DNA from: Lachnospiraceae bacterium
Lineage (GTDB): Bacteria > Bacillota > Clostridia > Lachnospirales > Lachnospiraceae
Length of the DNA: 64,000 nt
Assembly (NCBI GenBank): GCA_017431345.1
Contig: JAFRLH010000042.1
Coordinates: 35,211 to 99,210 of the forward strand
Reading direction: 5' to 3'
Shown: positions 43,069 to 52,513 of the stretch, piece after piece
How the letters are laid out: each line of letters opens with the position of its first letter
Numbering within the stretch: position 1 is the first letter of the stretch
Position numbers and translations under genes: made by a program
The notes under the pieces: generated by a model
Told to the model about the DNA's origin: nothing
The model's database searches: none
What the model saw: only the letters and a program-made list of their open reading frames with translations

Positions 43069-44706
43069 TTACCAACCGAGTTTTGCAAGGATCTTGATCT
43101 TGCTCTTGGGCGCCATCGGCTCGCCGTTATCCGGCGCATTCGCGACTTCGGGCTCATCCCTGAAGGATCCGTCGACATTCCTCGGACGGGCAAGGATGAA
43201 TTTCACAAATCCGATCATGCAGGCAAGGCAGATGAAGCACATGGGGATACCGGCGAAGGACTTGATCGTCTTAACACCGCCGATCCCGCCAAGGGATACG
43301 AATACGATCGCAACGACTGCGAAAACAGTTCCCCAGAACAGTTTCAGGAATACAGGCGGCTCCGTGTTCTCATCAGCGCCCTTGAAGCACATGCCGGCAA
43401 GAGTAACTGCCATGGAGTCGCACTGGGTGACCAGAGAGATCGTGATGATGACCAGCATGACGATCTTTGCTATGGTTGACAATGGCAGAACGTTGAACAT
43501 GGACAATGTCAAAGCCTCCGCACCCTGCGTCTGATAGATCGTCAGGAAATCCACGCCGTCCCAGAGCTGTGCATGAAGGATGGTTCCGCCGAATACCGCG
43601 AACCAGACAATGCCGAACAGTGCAGGCAGCAGCCACTCGATGAGGACGAACTCACGAAGATTGCGGCCGTAAGCGCAGCGGACCATGAACAAACCAAGCA
43701 GAGGCGCATAAGCCATCCAGTCGACCCACCAGTACATATCCCAGTTCTGAGGCCACATTCCCGCATCCTGATAAGGAGCAGTGTTCAGGCTGACATAGAA
43801 GAACTGATCCAGATACCCGCCAAGGCTCTCTGTGAAGAGGTTGCAGATATAAGCGGTAGGGCCAGCCAGAAAAACGAACAGCAGCATCAGGAAGAACAGC
43901 TGCACATTTCTGTTGGAAAGCCAGGTGATACCTGCGCGCAGACCGGAAATAGCAGACAGGTTGTAGCAGATAAACATGAATACAATGATAACAACATAGA
44001 TTATCGTGCTGGGCTCGATCCCGGCGAATGCCTTTACAGCCGATGACAGCTGCATGGCACCATATCCGAGACCGCCGGCAACAGCTGCAGTAAGCGCAAA
44101 GGCCGACCAGGCGTCAAAAGCGTCTGCCCATTTGCTGTTGACAACATCTTTTCCGAACAAAGGGATCAGCAGGGAGCTGGTCTTAAAAGGCGCGTTTTTA
44201 TTCAGGATCAGGTAAGCAAGGATAACACCTGTCACAACACAGGTAGCATAAGGAGTAAGTCCCCATTCCAGGAAGCATCTGACCATACTCCAGAGAACGG
44301 CGCCGTCGCTTCCCGATTCCAGGCCGGTGTAAGCGGGAATATCCATCGCGAAGATCAGCGGCTCCGCTGCGCCCCAGAAAACGACGCCTGCGCCGATTCC
44401 GGTACACAGAGAGATGCCGAACCACTGCATCATCGTGAATTTAGGTTTCGCGTTCGGTCCGCCGAGCTTGACCTTTCCAAGGGGCGTTACCATAACGACG
44501 ACACAGAAGATGACCATGGCAAAGCAGACGAGGCTGGAGAACCATCCCAGTCCCCACATTGCGTTGTTCATCACTGCATTGTACAGGAAATCATAGAACG
44601 CATCGGCATTGATCAGGATCGCAGCCAGCAGCGCTATGAAAAGAACAACTGTAACAGACATGACGATGGGTCTCATTTTTGCTTTTGCGTTTGTTTCAGA
44701 GTTCAT
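43069..44706 (-). CDS. BCCT-family transporter (betaine/carnitine/choline)
   Basis: A 545-residue protein with twelve predicted hydrophobic segments. The BCCT core GIGAGVVFWGAAEPL and the Trp-rich segment QNWDMYWWVDWMAYAPLLGLFMVR are present. Members import quaternary-ammonium compounds with Na+ or by exchange. GGAGAAGG precedes the ATG. It lies upstream of the DapA-like gene (103 nt) and diverges from a two-component system, which could regulate it. The substrate is unknown. Confidence 0.94.
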   Translation of the reverse strand: MNSETNAKAKMRPIVMSVTVVLFIALLAAILINADAFYDFLYNAVMNNAMWGLGWFSSLVCFAMVIFCVVVMVTPLGKVKLGGPNAKPKFTMMQWFGISLCTGIGAGVVFWGAAEPLIFAMDIPAYTGLESGSDGAVLWSMVRCFLEWGLTPYATCVVTGVILAYLILNKNAPFKTSSLLIPLFGKDVVNSKWADAFDAWSAFALTAAVAGGLGYGAMQLSSAVKAFAGIEPSTIIYVVIIVFMFICYNLSAISGLRAGITWLSNRNVQLFFLMLLFVFLAGPTAYICNLFTESLGGYLDQFFYVSLNTAPYQDAGMWPQNWDMYWWVDWMAYAPLLGLFMVRCAYGRNLREFVLIEWLLPALFGIVWFAVFGGTILHAQLWDGVDFLTIYQTQGAEALTLSMFNVLPLSTIAKIVMLVIITISLVTQCDSMAVTLAGMCFKGADENTEPPVFLKLFWGTVFAVVAIVFVSLGGIGGVKTIKSFAGIPMCFICLACMIGFVKFILARPRNVDGSFRDEPEVANAPDNGEPMAPKSKIKILAKLGW

Positions 44707-44907
44707 GTTCCTTCTCCTTCCGTTTGTTCTGCGGGACTTCTACCAAAAAGTTGTTTGAAGCACAAAATACGGATTGTTATAATCATTTTGTCTTTTAAAC
44801 ACTTGTTAAGCAGAAGTTCTTTTCTTTATATCAGCATTTTATAAACAGATTAAGGCAGAAATAAGGCAAAAAAGACTTTTGTTAAAAAATTATAAAACGG
44901 GATAAAA

Positions 44908-45612
44908 ATGCGGCAGTACACAATTCTGGTCTGTGATGATATGGAAGCAGTTCACGAGAGCCTTTCTTTTTTCCTTGAGAAGGAAGGCATGCTTGTTGTG
45001 TCCGCTTATGATGGCAGCGAAGTCCTTCCGTTGTTCCATAAAAACAGTATCGATCTTGTTGTACTGGATGTCATGATGCCGAATATGAATGGCTTTGAAG
45101 TGTGCCGGACCATACGGAAAGAAAGCAATGTGCCGATCATCTTCTTAAGCGCGCTCGGCGAGGAAGACGACCGTGTCGGCGGTCTTGAGCGGGGCGCAGA
45201 TGATTACGTGACCAAGCCATTCTCCCCGAAGGAACTGACGCTCCGCATAAAACGGCTCCTTGTCCGCACCGCGCAGTCCCACGGACAAAGCGCACAGGAG
45301 CAGGAGAATATCCTGACCTTTGAAGAGCTGACCGTCAGCGAGGACAAGATGGAGGTGACTGTTAAAGGCAGCCGGATCGATATGACAGCCCGGGAAGTCA
45401 GTCTCCTGCTCTACCTGATCCGGAACGCGAACAGGGTGCTTAACCGGGATCAGATCCTGAATGCGGTCTGGGGTTATGATTATTACGGCGACACCCGCAC
45501 TGTTGACGCTGTTATCAAACGGATGCGGAAGAAACTGCCTTCGGAAGGTGTTCATTTTGCCATCCAGTCTGTCTATGGTGCCGGATACCGTCTCGGGAGC
45601 ATAAAAGAATGA
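44908..45612 (+). CDS. OmpR-family response regulator
   Basis: A 234-residue regulator. The receiver domain has acids in VCDDM, phosphoacceptor Asp in VVLDVMMPNMNG and Lys in YVTKPFSP. The C-terminal OmpR-type winged helix spans about 135-232 (TAREVSLLLYLIRNANRVLNRDQILNAVWGY, TVDAVIKRMRKKL). It shares an ATGA overlap with the kinase gene. Divergent from the BCCT transporter. Confidence 0.95.
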   Translation: MRQYTILVCDDMEAVHESLSFFLEKEGMLVVSAYDGSEVLPLFHKNSIDLVVLDVMMPNMNGFEVCRTIRKESNVPIIFLSALGEEDDRVGGLERGADDYVTKPFSPKELTLRIKRLLVRTAQSHGQSAQEQENILTFEELTVSEDKMEVTVKGSRIDMTAREVSLLLYLIRNANRVLNRDQILNAVWGYDYYGDTRTVDAVIKRMRKKLPSEGVHFAIQSVYGAGYRLGSIKE

Positions 45613-46817
45613 AGTACACCAGAGCCGAACGCATTCTTCTTATCCTGTTTACCCATCTTCTGATCCTGATCGTCGGCGTTTTTGCCATCTATTATGTCCA
45701 ATGCAGGATCAATCTGGTATCCTGTGACATGGCAGAAACGGCTGCCCTCGATCTGCAGTCTGCCGGAACACTGCGGGATCCGGATCAATATCTTACCTAC
45801 AGTGTATACTGCAGGGAAGACGTAGACATCCTTCCGCTTCGCGTTTATTACGGTCAGCATGAACTGCCGGTAAAGGAATATACCGACAGATTCAACCGAT
45901 ATGTTTTGGAGCAGAAATCTTTTTACGCCCTCCAGATCTTTCCCGGATCTTCCGAACTGGTAAGCATCGCAGGTCATCCTGCCGGCGGGAAAGGAGATCC
46001 GGATGCTTATATCTTTGTGATCCGCTCTCTGAAATACATTCTCACTCTGCTGATCGGCTATGTTATTCTGAGTTCTGTGATTTACTATCTGATCATCTAC
46101 TCTGTTGTCTCCCAGAGAAGGAACAGGGAACGGATCGAACAGATCTATCACCAGTACATCGCCAATATCAGCCACGAACTGAAATCTCCCATTGCCTCTA
46201 TGCAGGCCATTCTCGAGATCCTGAATGAAGGCGGGGCAGACGATGAGATATCCCGCAGCCGCTACTACGGGATCCTCTCCAGGGAATCCCGTCTGCTGGA
46301 GCACTCTGTGCTGCAGATCATCGAGCTTTCCAAGCTGCAGGATATGGAAAAGGGATTTGAGAAAGAAACCGTGAGCACCCATGACTTGCTGGATCCGATC
46401 GCGGAAATGTTTGCCTCCCGCTGTGAAGAAGCTGATATTCATTTTTATGTCGATCCCCGTGTCTGGGAACTTCCTCCTTTAAATACAAATACACACCGGC
46501 TGCAGCAGCTTCTGCAGATCCTGCTGGACAACGCCTTTAAGTTCGTAAATGATGACGGAGTCATTTTCATTGACTGTACGTATAAACACGGCCAGGCAAC
46601 GCTTCGGGTCAATGACAACGGCCGCGGCATACCGGCTGCCGACCTGCCGCATATCTTTGAACGGTTCTTTAAAACATCTGTCAACAATCCGAGCGGGACC
46701 GGACTCGGCCTTGCGATCGCGCAGGAGATTGCCGCCGGACTGAATGAACGGCTCTGGGTAAAAAGCGTCGAAAACGAAGGGACCATTTTCTTCATTACCG
46801 TCTCCACCGAACAGTGA
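45609..46817 (+). CDS. Membrane sensor histidine kinase
   Basis: A 402-residue kinase with two TM helices (about 10-32 and 140-165) framing an extracellular sensor of about 110 residues. The phosphoacceptor His is in NISHELKSPIASM. ATP-binding boxes are DNAFKFVND (N), VNDNGRGIP (G1) and GTGLGLAIAQEI (G2). It phosphorylates the response regulator encoded immediately upstream. No sensor-domain family is recognised. Confidence 0.94.
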   Translation: MKYTRAERILLILFTHLLILIVGVFAIYYVQCRINLVSCDMAETAALDLQSAGTLRDPDQYLTYSVYCREDVDILPLRVYYGQHELPVKEYTDRFNRYVLEQKSFYALQIFPGSSELVSIAGHPAGGKGDPDAYIFVIRSLKYILTLLIGYVILSSVIYYLIIYSVVSQRRNRERIEQIYHQYIANISHELKSPIASMQAILEILNEGGADDEISRSRYYGILSRESRLLEHSVLQIIELSKLQDMEKGFEKETVSTHDLLDPIAEMFASRCEEADIHFYVDPRVWELPPLNTNTHRLQQLLQILLDNAFKFVNDDGVIFIDCTYKHGQATLRVNDNGRGIPAADLPHIFERFFKTSVNNPSGTGLGLAIAQEIAAGLNERLWVKSVENEGTIFFITVSTEQ

Positions 46818-46860
46818 ACACCGGAGCAATCTTTCACCGAAACACTTTTTATCAGACAGC

Positions 46861-46890
46861 AAAAGCAGCCGCACAAAACCGGCTGCTTTT
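46861..46890 (+). terminator. Terminator of the two-component operon
   Basis: Stem AAAAGCAGCCG (46861-46871) / CGGCTGCTTTT (46880-46890) about 45 nt after the kinase stop. Confidence 0.85.
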
Positions 46891-46910
46891 AATATGTTTT
46901 CGGGATGGAT

Positions 46911-46947
46911 AAAAAGCCGGGCGGACTGCAGGCATATGCCGCCCGGC
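46911..46947 (-). terminator. Terminator of the molybdenum hydroxylase operon
   Basis: Stem GCCGGGCGG (46916-46924) / CCGCCCGGC (46939-46947), followed in gene sense by TTTTT. Confidence 0.85.
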
Positions 46948-46954
46948 ATGAGGA

Positions 46955-49882
46955 TCAGAACGGTTTTACGCCATTCGGGTCATCAAGGGATACGAAGTAT
47001 TCTTCGTTCTTGTTGAACGGTACGGGGTTCGCCTTGATATCTTCAAGACGCTCGTACATATCCGGTCCGAGATAGTATTTCTTGGGCTCGTAAGGCTTCT
47101 CGCCTCTGGCGATGGCATCCAGGCCGGCCTTGATCTTCGCAGGAAGAGCGGGCTGCTCATGGATCCGGACGCCTGTTGCATTGTAGATCGCATTCAGCAC
47201 TGCGCAGTGCGGTGATGCCTGGAATGCTTCGGATGCGCCGGAGCTTCCGAAAGGACCGGACTCGATCGTATCATCCATATGAATGATGGTGATGTTGTCG
47301 GGGGTATCCTTGATATAAGGCACGCCGGCACCGAGCATGTTCGCATGCTTCTTCACATCGTCATAGTTCTCGGAAAGAGCAAATCCGATACCGTGGGATA
47401 CGCCTGAATATGCCTGGCCGTTGACAGCCTGGATATTTCCGACACGTCCTACATGATCGACACAGGTGAATCCGATGCAGGTCGCCTTGCCGGTCTTTGC
47501 GTCAACTTCGACTTCCGCAAGGTTCAGGCAGTATGTATATGCAGGGGAAGGATCGCCTACGCCTGTGTTGGGATCGCAGCGGTGCAGCGAAGGATCGATG
47601 CTGTTCTCATGCTTTCCAAAGACCTTTGTAGGAATACCTTCAGCGACCATCTCTTCATAAGTGCGGTAGGTACCGTCTTCCTTCCGCATGGCATCCAGCA
47701 GCTTCTCTCCCGCGATCTTTGTTGCCAGACCGTTCATGTAGAAGGAACGGGAGGCGCCGGCCATACCGGAGTCAGGGCAGATCTTGGTATCATTCTGCAC
47801 CAGATGGATATCTTCCGGCGTCAGATGCAGGGGTTTCAGCGCCTCCAGTGTTACCATTACGGAACCGACTGTGCCGCCCTGGCCCATGGCTTCCCATGTA
47901 TCATACTTCCAGATCTTTCCGTCTTCCTTCAGTTCCAGTGCGACTTCCGCGGAATCAGCTTCACCTTCGGTAACATTGAATCCGCCCCACGATACGCCTA
48001 CGCCGCGCAGTTTCTCAGGTGTTGATTCAGCCTTGGCTCTGGCCTTTGCTTCCTCATAGATCGGACGCATGGTATCCATCATCGCCTGCATAGGGTACTG
48101 CTTGAACGGGAATCCGTTGATGTTGGTCTCGCCGGGTCTTGCGATATTCAGATAACGGAACTCGAAGGGATCCATACCGAGTTTCTCGGCCATCATGTCC
48201 ATCAGCGGCTCGGAAAGGGTGTAAGCCTGCGGAGATCCGTAGGAACGGTACGCTGTTCCGAATGCATGGTTGACATTTGCAATACGGGCAAGTCCTGCCG
48301 CGTTCGGCACATAGTAAGGCCAGAACACGAAACGGGCAGGTTTGGTCATCAGATCGTCTCCGCCCCAGGAATAGGCACCGTGGTCCAGACCGAAATCAAA
48401 TTCTACAGCCAGGATCCGTCCGTTCTCATCGCAGGCAAGACGTCCGTTCGAGTAGGCCGGGCATCTCTTTCCGGAGAAATGCTGATGCTCTTCATAAGAC
48501 ATCGACAGGGATACAGGCTCTCCGGTCGCAATCGTGCAGGCAAGCACAAGCGCGATATCACCGGCATTGGTGGACCATCCGAAGCTGGCGCCTGTCGGGT
48601 TCATGATGATACGGTATTTCTCACGCGGTACACCGAAGCATGTGGAACCGATTCGGCCGATGGAGGAATACGCACACTGGGATTTGCACTGTACGGTAAG
48701 CATTCCGTCGTCTCCCCAGTAGCTCTGTGCGACACAGCCTTCGATGGACAGATGCGGCTCACGGGTCGAGTAGAAGCTGCCCTCCACAACATTGGGCGCA
48801 TTGTCGATCATTTCCTTTACGAGCTCTGTGTCTTCCAGGCCGACGCCCTTGAGCACAGGCTGTTCCGCATAAATATTGTCTGTATCCTCATGGATGCGCA
48901 TGGCATCGGGCATGACAGCATCCAGATAGCTGGTATACTCAGGAAGCTTTTCAATATCTACAGTGACCTTGGCAGCAGCGGCGCGCGCTTCTTTATTCGT
49001 ACGTGCGACAACGACCGCGACAACATCGCCGTAACGGTAGATCTTCTCATCCTGCAGGACTTTACGGGCCGGCTTCAGGACGGTGCTTCTTTCATGGAAG
49101 TTGCCTTCTGCCATGAGGTTGGTTCCGCCGAAAGCATAGATATCTTTCGCCGTGATCACTCTGACAACACCGGGCATCTTCTCTGCTTCTTCGGTATGGA
49201 TCGCAAGGATCTTTGCATGATGGGCAACTCTGGGCTGAACAACAGCAGCGAAAAGGGTTCCCTCCGGCATCTTCATAGCCTGATCATCGCCGTAATCGGT
49301 AAGACCGGTAACTTTGCCGAGCGCATCGGGACGAATGATCCCTGTGCCGTAGTATTCGCCGTCTTCAGGAGCCTTGTACATGATATCCTCGATCGCACAT
49401 TCACCGCGCATGACCTTTGCAGCAGCCATAACGGCATCTGTGATCTGTTTGTAACCGGTGCAGCGGCAGACGTTCCTGGTCTTCTGGAACCAGTCACGGA
49501 CTTCTTCACGGGTGGGATCAGGATTCTCCTGCAGGAGCTGGTAGGCGGAAACGATAAATCCGGGTACGCAGAAACCGCACTGGACTGCGCCGCAGTGCAT
49601 CCATGCCACCTGAAGAGGATGCAGATGCTGAGGCGTACCGATACCTTCGATCGTGGTGATCTTTGCATACTCAGGAACAGAGGTGATCTTTCTGGTACAT
49701 GAGCGAATCACTTTTCCGTCCAGAATGACGGAGCAGGATCCGCAGACGCCGGTGCCGCATCCGACCTTTACGCCGGTAAGGCCGATCCTGCGGAGCACGT
49801 CAGAGAGTTTGTCGTTCTCGGGATCACACATGAATACGCGGTCGACCCCATTGATGTTCAGGAACATTTTCCTGAGTTTCAT
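46955..49882 (-). CDS. Xanthine-oxidase-family molybdenum hydroxylase (aldehyde oxidoreductase-type, fused 2Fe-2S and Mo domains)
   Basis: About 975 residues. The N-terminal ferredoxin-like [2Fe-2S] domain has CGTGVCGSCS. The second [2Fe-2S] domain has QCGFCVPGF and CRCTGY. The molybdopterin-binding part (from about residue 185) ends with GPFGSSGASEAFQ, where the Glu is the catalytic base. There is no FAD domain and none is encoded next door, so electrons must leave by another carrier, as in Desulfovibrio aldehyde oxidoreductase. I start at ATG 49882, with AAGGAGG 8 nt before it. It is second in an operon after the opine-type dehydrogenase. The substrate is unknown. Confidence 0.92.
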   Translation of the reverse strand: MKLRKMFLNINGVDRVFMCDPENDKLSDVLRRIGLTGVKVGCGTGVCGSCSVILDGKVIRSCTRKITSVPEYAKITTIEGIGTPQHLHPLQVAWMHCGAVQCGFCVPGFIVSAYQLLQENPDPTREEVRDWFQKTRNVCRCTGYKQITDAVMAAAKVMRGECAIEDIMYKAPEDGEYYGTGIIRPDALGKVTGLTDYGDDQAMKMPEGTLFAAVVQPRVAHHAKILAIHTEEAEKMPGVVRVITAKDIYAFGGTNLMAEGNFHERSTVLKPARKVLQDEKIYRYGDVVAVVVARTNKEARAAAAKVTVDIEKLPEYTSYLDAVMPDAMRIHEDTDNIYAEQPVLKGVGLEDTELVKEMIDNAPNVVEGSFYSTREPHLSIEGCVAQSYWGDDGMLTVQCKSQCAYSSIGRIGSTCFGVPREKYRIIMNPTGASFGWSTNAGDIALVLACTIATGEPVSLSMSYEEHQHFSGKRCPAYSNGRLACDENGRILAVEFDFGLDHGAYSWGGDDLMTKPARFVFWPYYVPNAAGLARIANVNHAFGTAYRSYGSPQAYTLSEPLMDMMAEKLGMDPFEFRYLNIARPGETNINGFPFKQYPMQAMMDTMRPIYEEAKARAKAESTPEKLRGVGVSWGGFNVTEGEADSAEVALELKEDGKIWKYDTWEAMGQGGTVGSVMVTLEALKPLHLTPEDIHLVQNDTKICPDSGMAGASRSFYMNGLATKIAGEKLLDAMRKEDGTYRTYEEMVAEGIPTKVFGKHENSIDPSLHRCDPNTGVGDPSPAYTYCLNLAEVEVDAKTGKATCIGFTCVDHVGRVGNIQAVNGQAYSGVSHGIGFALSENYDDVKKHANMLGAGVPYIKDTPDNITIIHMDDTIESGPFGSSGASEAFQASPHCAVLNAIYNATGVRIHEQPALPAKIKAGLDAIARGEKPYEPKKYYLGPDMYERLEDIKANPVPFNKNEEYFVSLDDPNGVKPF

Positions 49883-49934
49883 AAGCAAATCCTCCTTATG
49901 AGATAGTAGAAAATAATAAAAAGCAGCAGCTTTC

Positions 49935-49992
49935 CATAATCAGGACGCAGACGTGGCCGGAAAAACGTCACGTCTGCGTGTTTCTGATTATG
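49935..49992. other. Long inverted repeat between opine-type dehydrogenase and molybdenum hydroxylase genes
   Basis: Outer arms CATAATCAG / CTGATTATG and inner arms ACGCAGACGTG (49945-49955) / CACGTCTGCGT (49969-49979). No T-run follows on the minus strand, so it is more likely an mRNA processing or stability hairpin than a terminator. Confidence 0.6.
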
Positions 49993-50005
49993 TAGAGTTG
50001 CAGAA

Positions 50006-51253
50006 TCAACGATTGTAAACGCCCTCGTTCAGGTAAGCAAGAAGCTCTTCCTTGGACATGTTGTCGATGCCGAGATAAGCCAGATTGTATTTGCTTGTCT
50101 CGAACCAGCTCTTCTTATGGACAGCGCCGGCGAGAATGATCATGGAATCGATGATCGGTGTCGGTACGCCGTAAGCCACGCCGAGATCATGATAGATCTT
50201 GCAGCCGACCGGAACATCCTCGGTGATGTAGCGGTGATAGATGGAATCGGGTCCGATGTTTCCTTCGTCGCAGGGCTGATCAAGCGGGAATACCACGTTG
50301 TCATCACCGTTCTCATCCAGTCCCATGTACTCCTGAGTAAGTACGGAACGGCGGGAGAAGAAGGATTTATATTTGTACTTGGGAACATCTACGCCGATCG
50401 CATTCGCGATTGCGATCTCTTCCTGATAGAACTGATACTGTACTTCGCAGATTGAAGGGCAAAGGCCATGGCTGTACATGGAGTAGGTCCTGTGGTCATA
50501 GCCGCCGAAGATCACGCCCCAGTTCTCCATGGTGGACAGGCCGAGGATGGATGCCGGTACGTGGATAACAGGGTTGATGTTGGAGAATCCGATATCGAGA
50601 ACGGTATTTCCCTTTGCCGGTCCCTCGCCGTTCGTTACAGCGTCCAGGCAGGGCAGATACTTGGTGGATTCTTCGAACTTATCCCAATCCTTCATGGGAA
50701 GGGCAGCGCCGCGAAGAGTGATGGCACGGTAGGAAGCTCTCACCTGGGGATACATGACCTTGCCGAGCATCTTTACGCGGGTTCCGTAAGGAGCGGAAGA
50801 CCAGGATCCGACAATGATATCAGCGGTGGATCCCATGTCACGCATCATCTTGCGCAGAAGCAGGGTTCCGTAGTTGTCAGTGAAAATATGTACGACCTGT
50901 CCGTCCTCCAGCAGGGGAACGAGGTTCTTGAACGTAGGCTCATGTCCGAAAGCACCCATGGCTACCACGATGATGCCGGCGCCCTTTACGGCCTCTGCCA
51001 TATCAGAGGTGTACATGTCAAGGTAAGCCTTGCCGCCGCGGTAAAATCCGTCACGGTTCGTCTGCGGTCCGACCAGTTCGATTCCGGTCTTATCAAGATT
51101 TTTGAGCGTAGTTGCTGCAAAAGGCATTGCATCAAAAAGACGTACCTCCTGTGCGTCTCCCACTGCGAGCTTGCAGTCTGCTGCGATGGTCTTGCCGACG
51201 GCGCCTCCGCCGATAACTGCTATGGGTCTTTCCTTAAGGTACTCCATGCTCAT
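50006..51253 (-). CDS. NAD/NADP octopine/nopaline dehydrogenase-family protein
   Basis: A 415-residue protein. Rossmann motif near the N-terminus: IAVIGGGAVGKTIAAD. The C-terminal helical domain has the family pattern (YDHRTYSMYSHGLCPSICEVQYQFYQEE). Opine-type dehydrogenases reductively couple an amino acid with a keto acid or run the reverse oxidation. The first ATG (51253) has AAAGGAG 10 nt upstream. It heads an operon with the molybdenum hydroxylase; a LysR-type dyad lies 105 nt upstream. A catabolic oxidation route is likely, with unknown substrate. Confidence 0.86.
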   Translation of the reverse strand: MSMEYLKERPIAVIGGGAVGKTIAADCKLAVGDAQEVRLFDAMPFAATTLKNLDKTGIELVGPQTNRDGFYRGGKAYLDMYTSDMAEAVKGAGIIVVAMGAFGHEPTFKNLVPLLEDGQVVHIFTDNYGTLLLRKMMRDMGSTADIIVGSWSSAPYGTRVKMLGKVMYPQVRASYRAITLRGAALPMKDWDKFEESTKYLPCLDAVTNGEGPAKGNTVLDIGFSNINPVIHVPASILGLSTMENWGVIFGGYDHRTYSMYSHGLCPSICEVQYQFYQEEIAIANAIGVDVPKYKYKSFFSRRSVLTQEYMGLDENGDDNVVFPLDQPCDEGNIGPDSIYHRYITEDVPVGCKIYHDLGVAYGVPTPIIDSMIILAGAVHKKSWFETSKYNLAYLGIDNMSKEELLAYLNEGVYNR

Positions 51254-51357
51254 TTTGAATGATCTCCTTTAAATGATATTCGGAACAGTCTTTCCGGTTC
51301 CAAAGTGATTATTACACAAACATAAATTCAAATAAAACAGATAAAAACTGTTTCAGA

Positions 51358-51375
51358 CAACCATATGGTTTATTG
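51358..51375. promoter_or_regulatory. Candidate LysR operator upstream of the opine-type dehydrogenase operon
   Basis: CAACCATATGGTTTATTG with dyad AACC-N4-GGTT, about 105 nt before the start codon. Its twin is at 40927-40944 before the LysR gene. Confidence 0.5.
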
Positions 51376-51430
51376 TCGTTATTCATCGGTTGAAATAACG
51401 TGCGTTATCAGTTGTTCTTATAGCAAAGAT

Positions 51431-51454
51431 GCAAAAAAAAAGCGGAAGACCGCT
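51431..51454 (-). terminator. Terminator of the glycyl-radical activase gene
   Basis: In gene sense a 5-bp stem AGCGG-TCTT-CCGCT followed by nine T. Confidence 0.75.
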
Positions 51455-51513
51455 CCCGATCTCCCGCAGTATGCCGAAAAAACTGTTCCTTCTATGACTT
51501 TGCCGCAAGTTCC

Positions 51514-52302
51514 TTACATGACTTTATCGTAATACTTTCCGATGACGCTCCTGCACCATTCCATATGCTCTTCCGAAGGCACCCGGACATCTTTTAATGT
51601 ATAGACCCTTCCCAGTTTTCTGTAGGTATCCGTACCGAGCCTGTGATAAGGAAGCAGCTGCAGATGATGCACATAGGGAAGTTCGGACAGGAAACGGCCG
51701 ATATTTTCCAGTTCTTCCTGATCATCATTGACGCCCGGAATCAGAGGGGTGCGGATGATCAGTTTATTGTCGAAATCCTTTGATCCCGCTTTTCTGATAT
51801 TTTCCAGGATCACCTGGTTGGATACTCCTGTATAAAACCTGTGCTTATCCTCGCGGAACATTTTCAGATCCACAAATGCCGTATCAAGCGTGCCGAGCGC
51901 CTGCTCGATGACCTCCCACTTTCCCAGAAAGGACGTCTCGATCGCACTGTCGATCCCCTCGAATCTGGATCTTCTGAGCAGTGCCAGAAGGAAATCCGGC
52001 TGGGCAAGCACTTCCCCTCCCGAGACTGTCATGCCGCCTCCGGAATAGAAATAAAACAGCGAGTCCTTGCGCACTTCCACAAGCACTTCCTCAACTGTCA
52101 TCTCTTTGCCGTAGGTAATGCTCCCGTCTTTCGTCGTTTCGATCTCCCGGTTCTGGCTTTCGGGCGTAGAACACCATGCGCATTTGAGCGGACATCCTTT
52201 TAAGAACACCACCGTGCGCAGCCCGTCCCCGTCATAGATCGAACTTTTCTCCAGGCGGAGCACCATCCCTTTCAGATCCCTGCCTTCATAATCAGAATAC
52301 AT
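51514..52302 (-). CDS. Glycyl-radical enzyme activating protein (radical SAM)
   Basis: A 262-residue radical-SAM activase. The [4Fe-4S] motif is GCPLKCAWC (Cys-x3-Cys-x2-Cys). The SAM-binding motif is VSGGEVLAQ, and the downstream family block is DLKMFREDKHRFYTGVSN. There is no two-cluster ferredoxin insert between these, so it is the short PflA-like form. It makes the glycyl radical on a partner enzyme. No glycyl-radical enzyme gene is within the window, and a terminator follows it, so the partner must be elsewhere. GGGGAGG precedes the ATG. Confidence 0.92.
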   Translation of the reverse strand: MYSDYEGRDLKGMVLRLEKSSIYDGDGLRTVVFLKGCPLKCAWCSTPESQNREIETTKDGSITYGKEMTVEEVLVEVRKDSLFYFYSGGGMTVSGGEVLAQPDFLLALLRRSRFEGIDSAIETSFLGKWEVIEQALGTLDTAFVDLKMFREDKHRFYTGVSNQVILENIRKAGSKDFDNKLIIRTPLIPGVNDDQEELENIGRFLSELPYVHHLQLLPYHRLGTDTYRKLGRVYTLKDVRVPSEEHMEWCRSVIGKYYDKVM

Positions 52303-52451
52303 TTTTTCCTCCCCTGCATCTCCCGTGACGAACGTCAGGTAAACAGCCGGTAATCCATTTTCATTATCTCATATTATCATTTCCTGATAAAACAGACAAT
52401 AGATACACCGGTAAACGAAACAGTTGCCGGTCCGGTTCTCCATTCCGAATA

Positions 52452-52480
52452 TTGAATCCGAAAAAATTTGGTGCTATACT
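52452..52480 (+). promoter_or_regulatory. Promoter of the LtaS-like gene
   Basis: TTGAAT, 17 nt, TATACT, 34 nt before the ATG at 52514. Confidence 0.75.
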
Positions 52481-52513
52481 TTTCTACCGGAATAAAAATT
52501 ACAGGAGTGTCCG

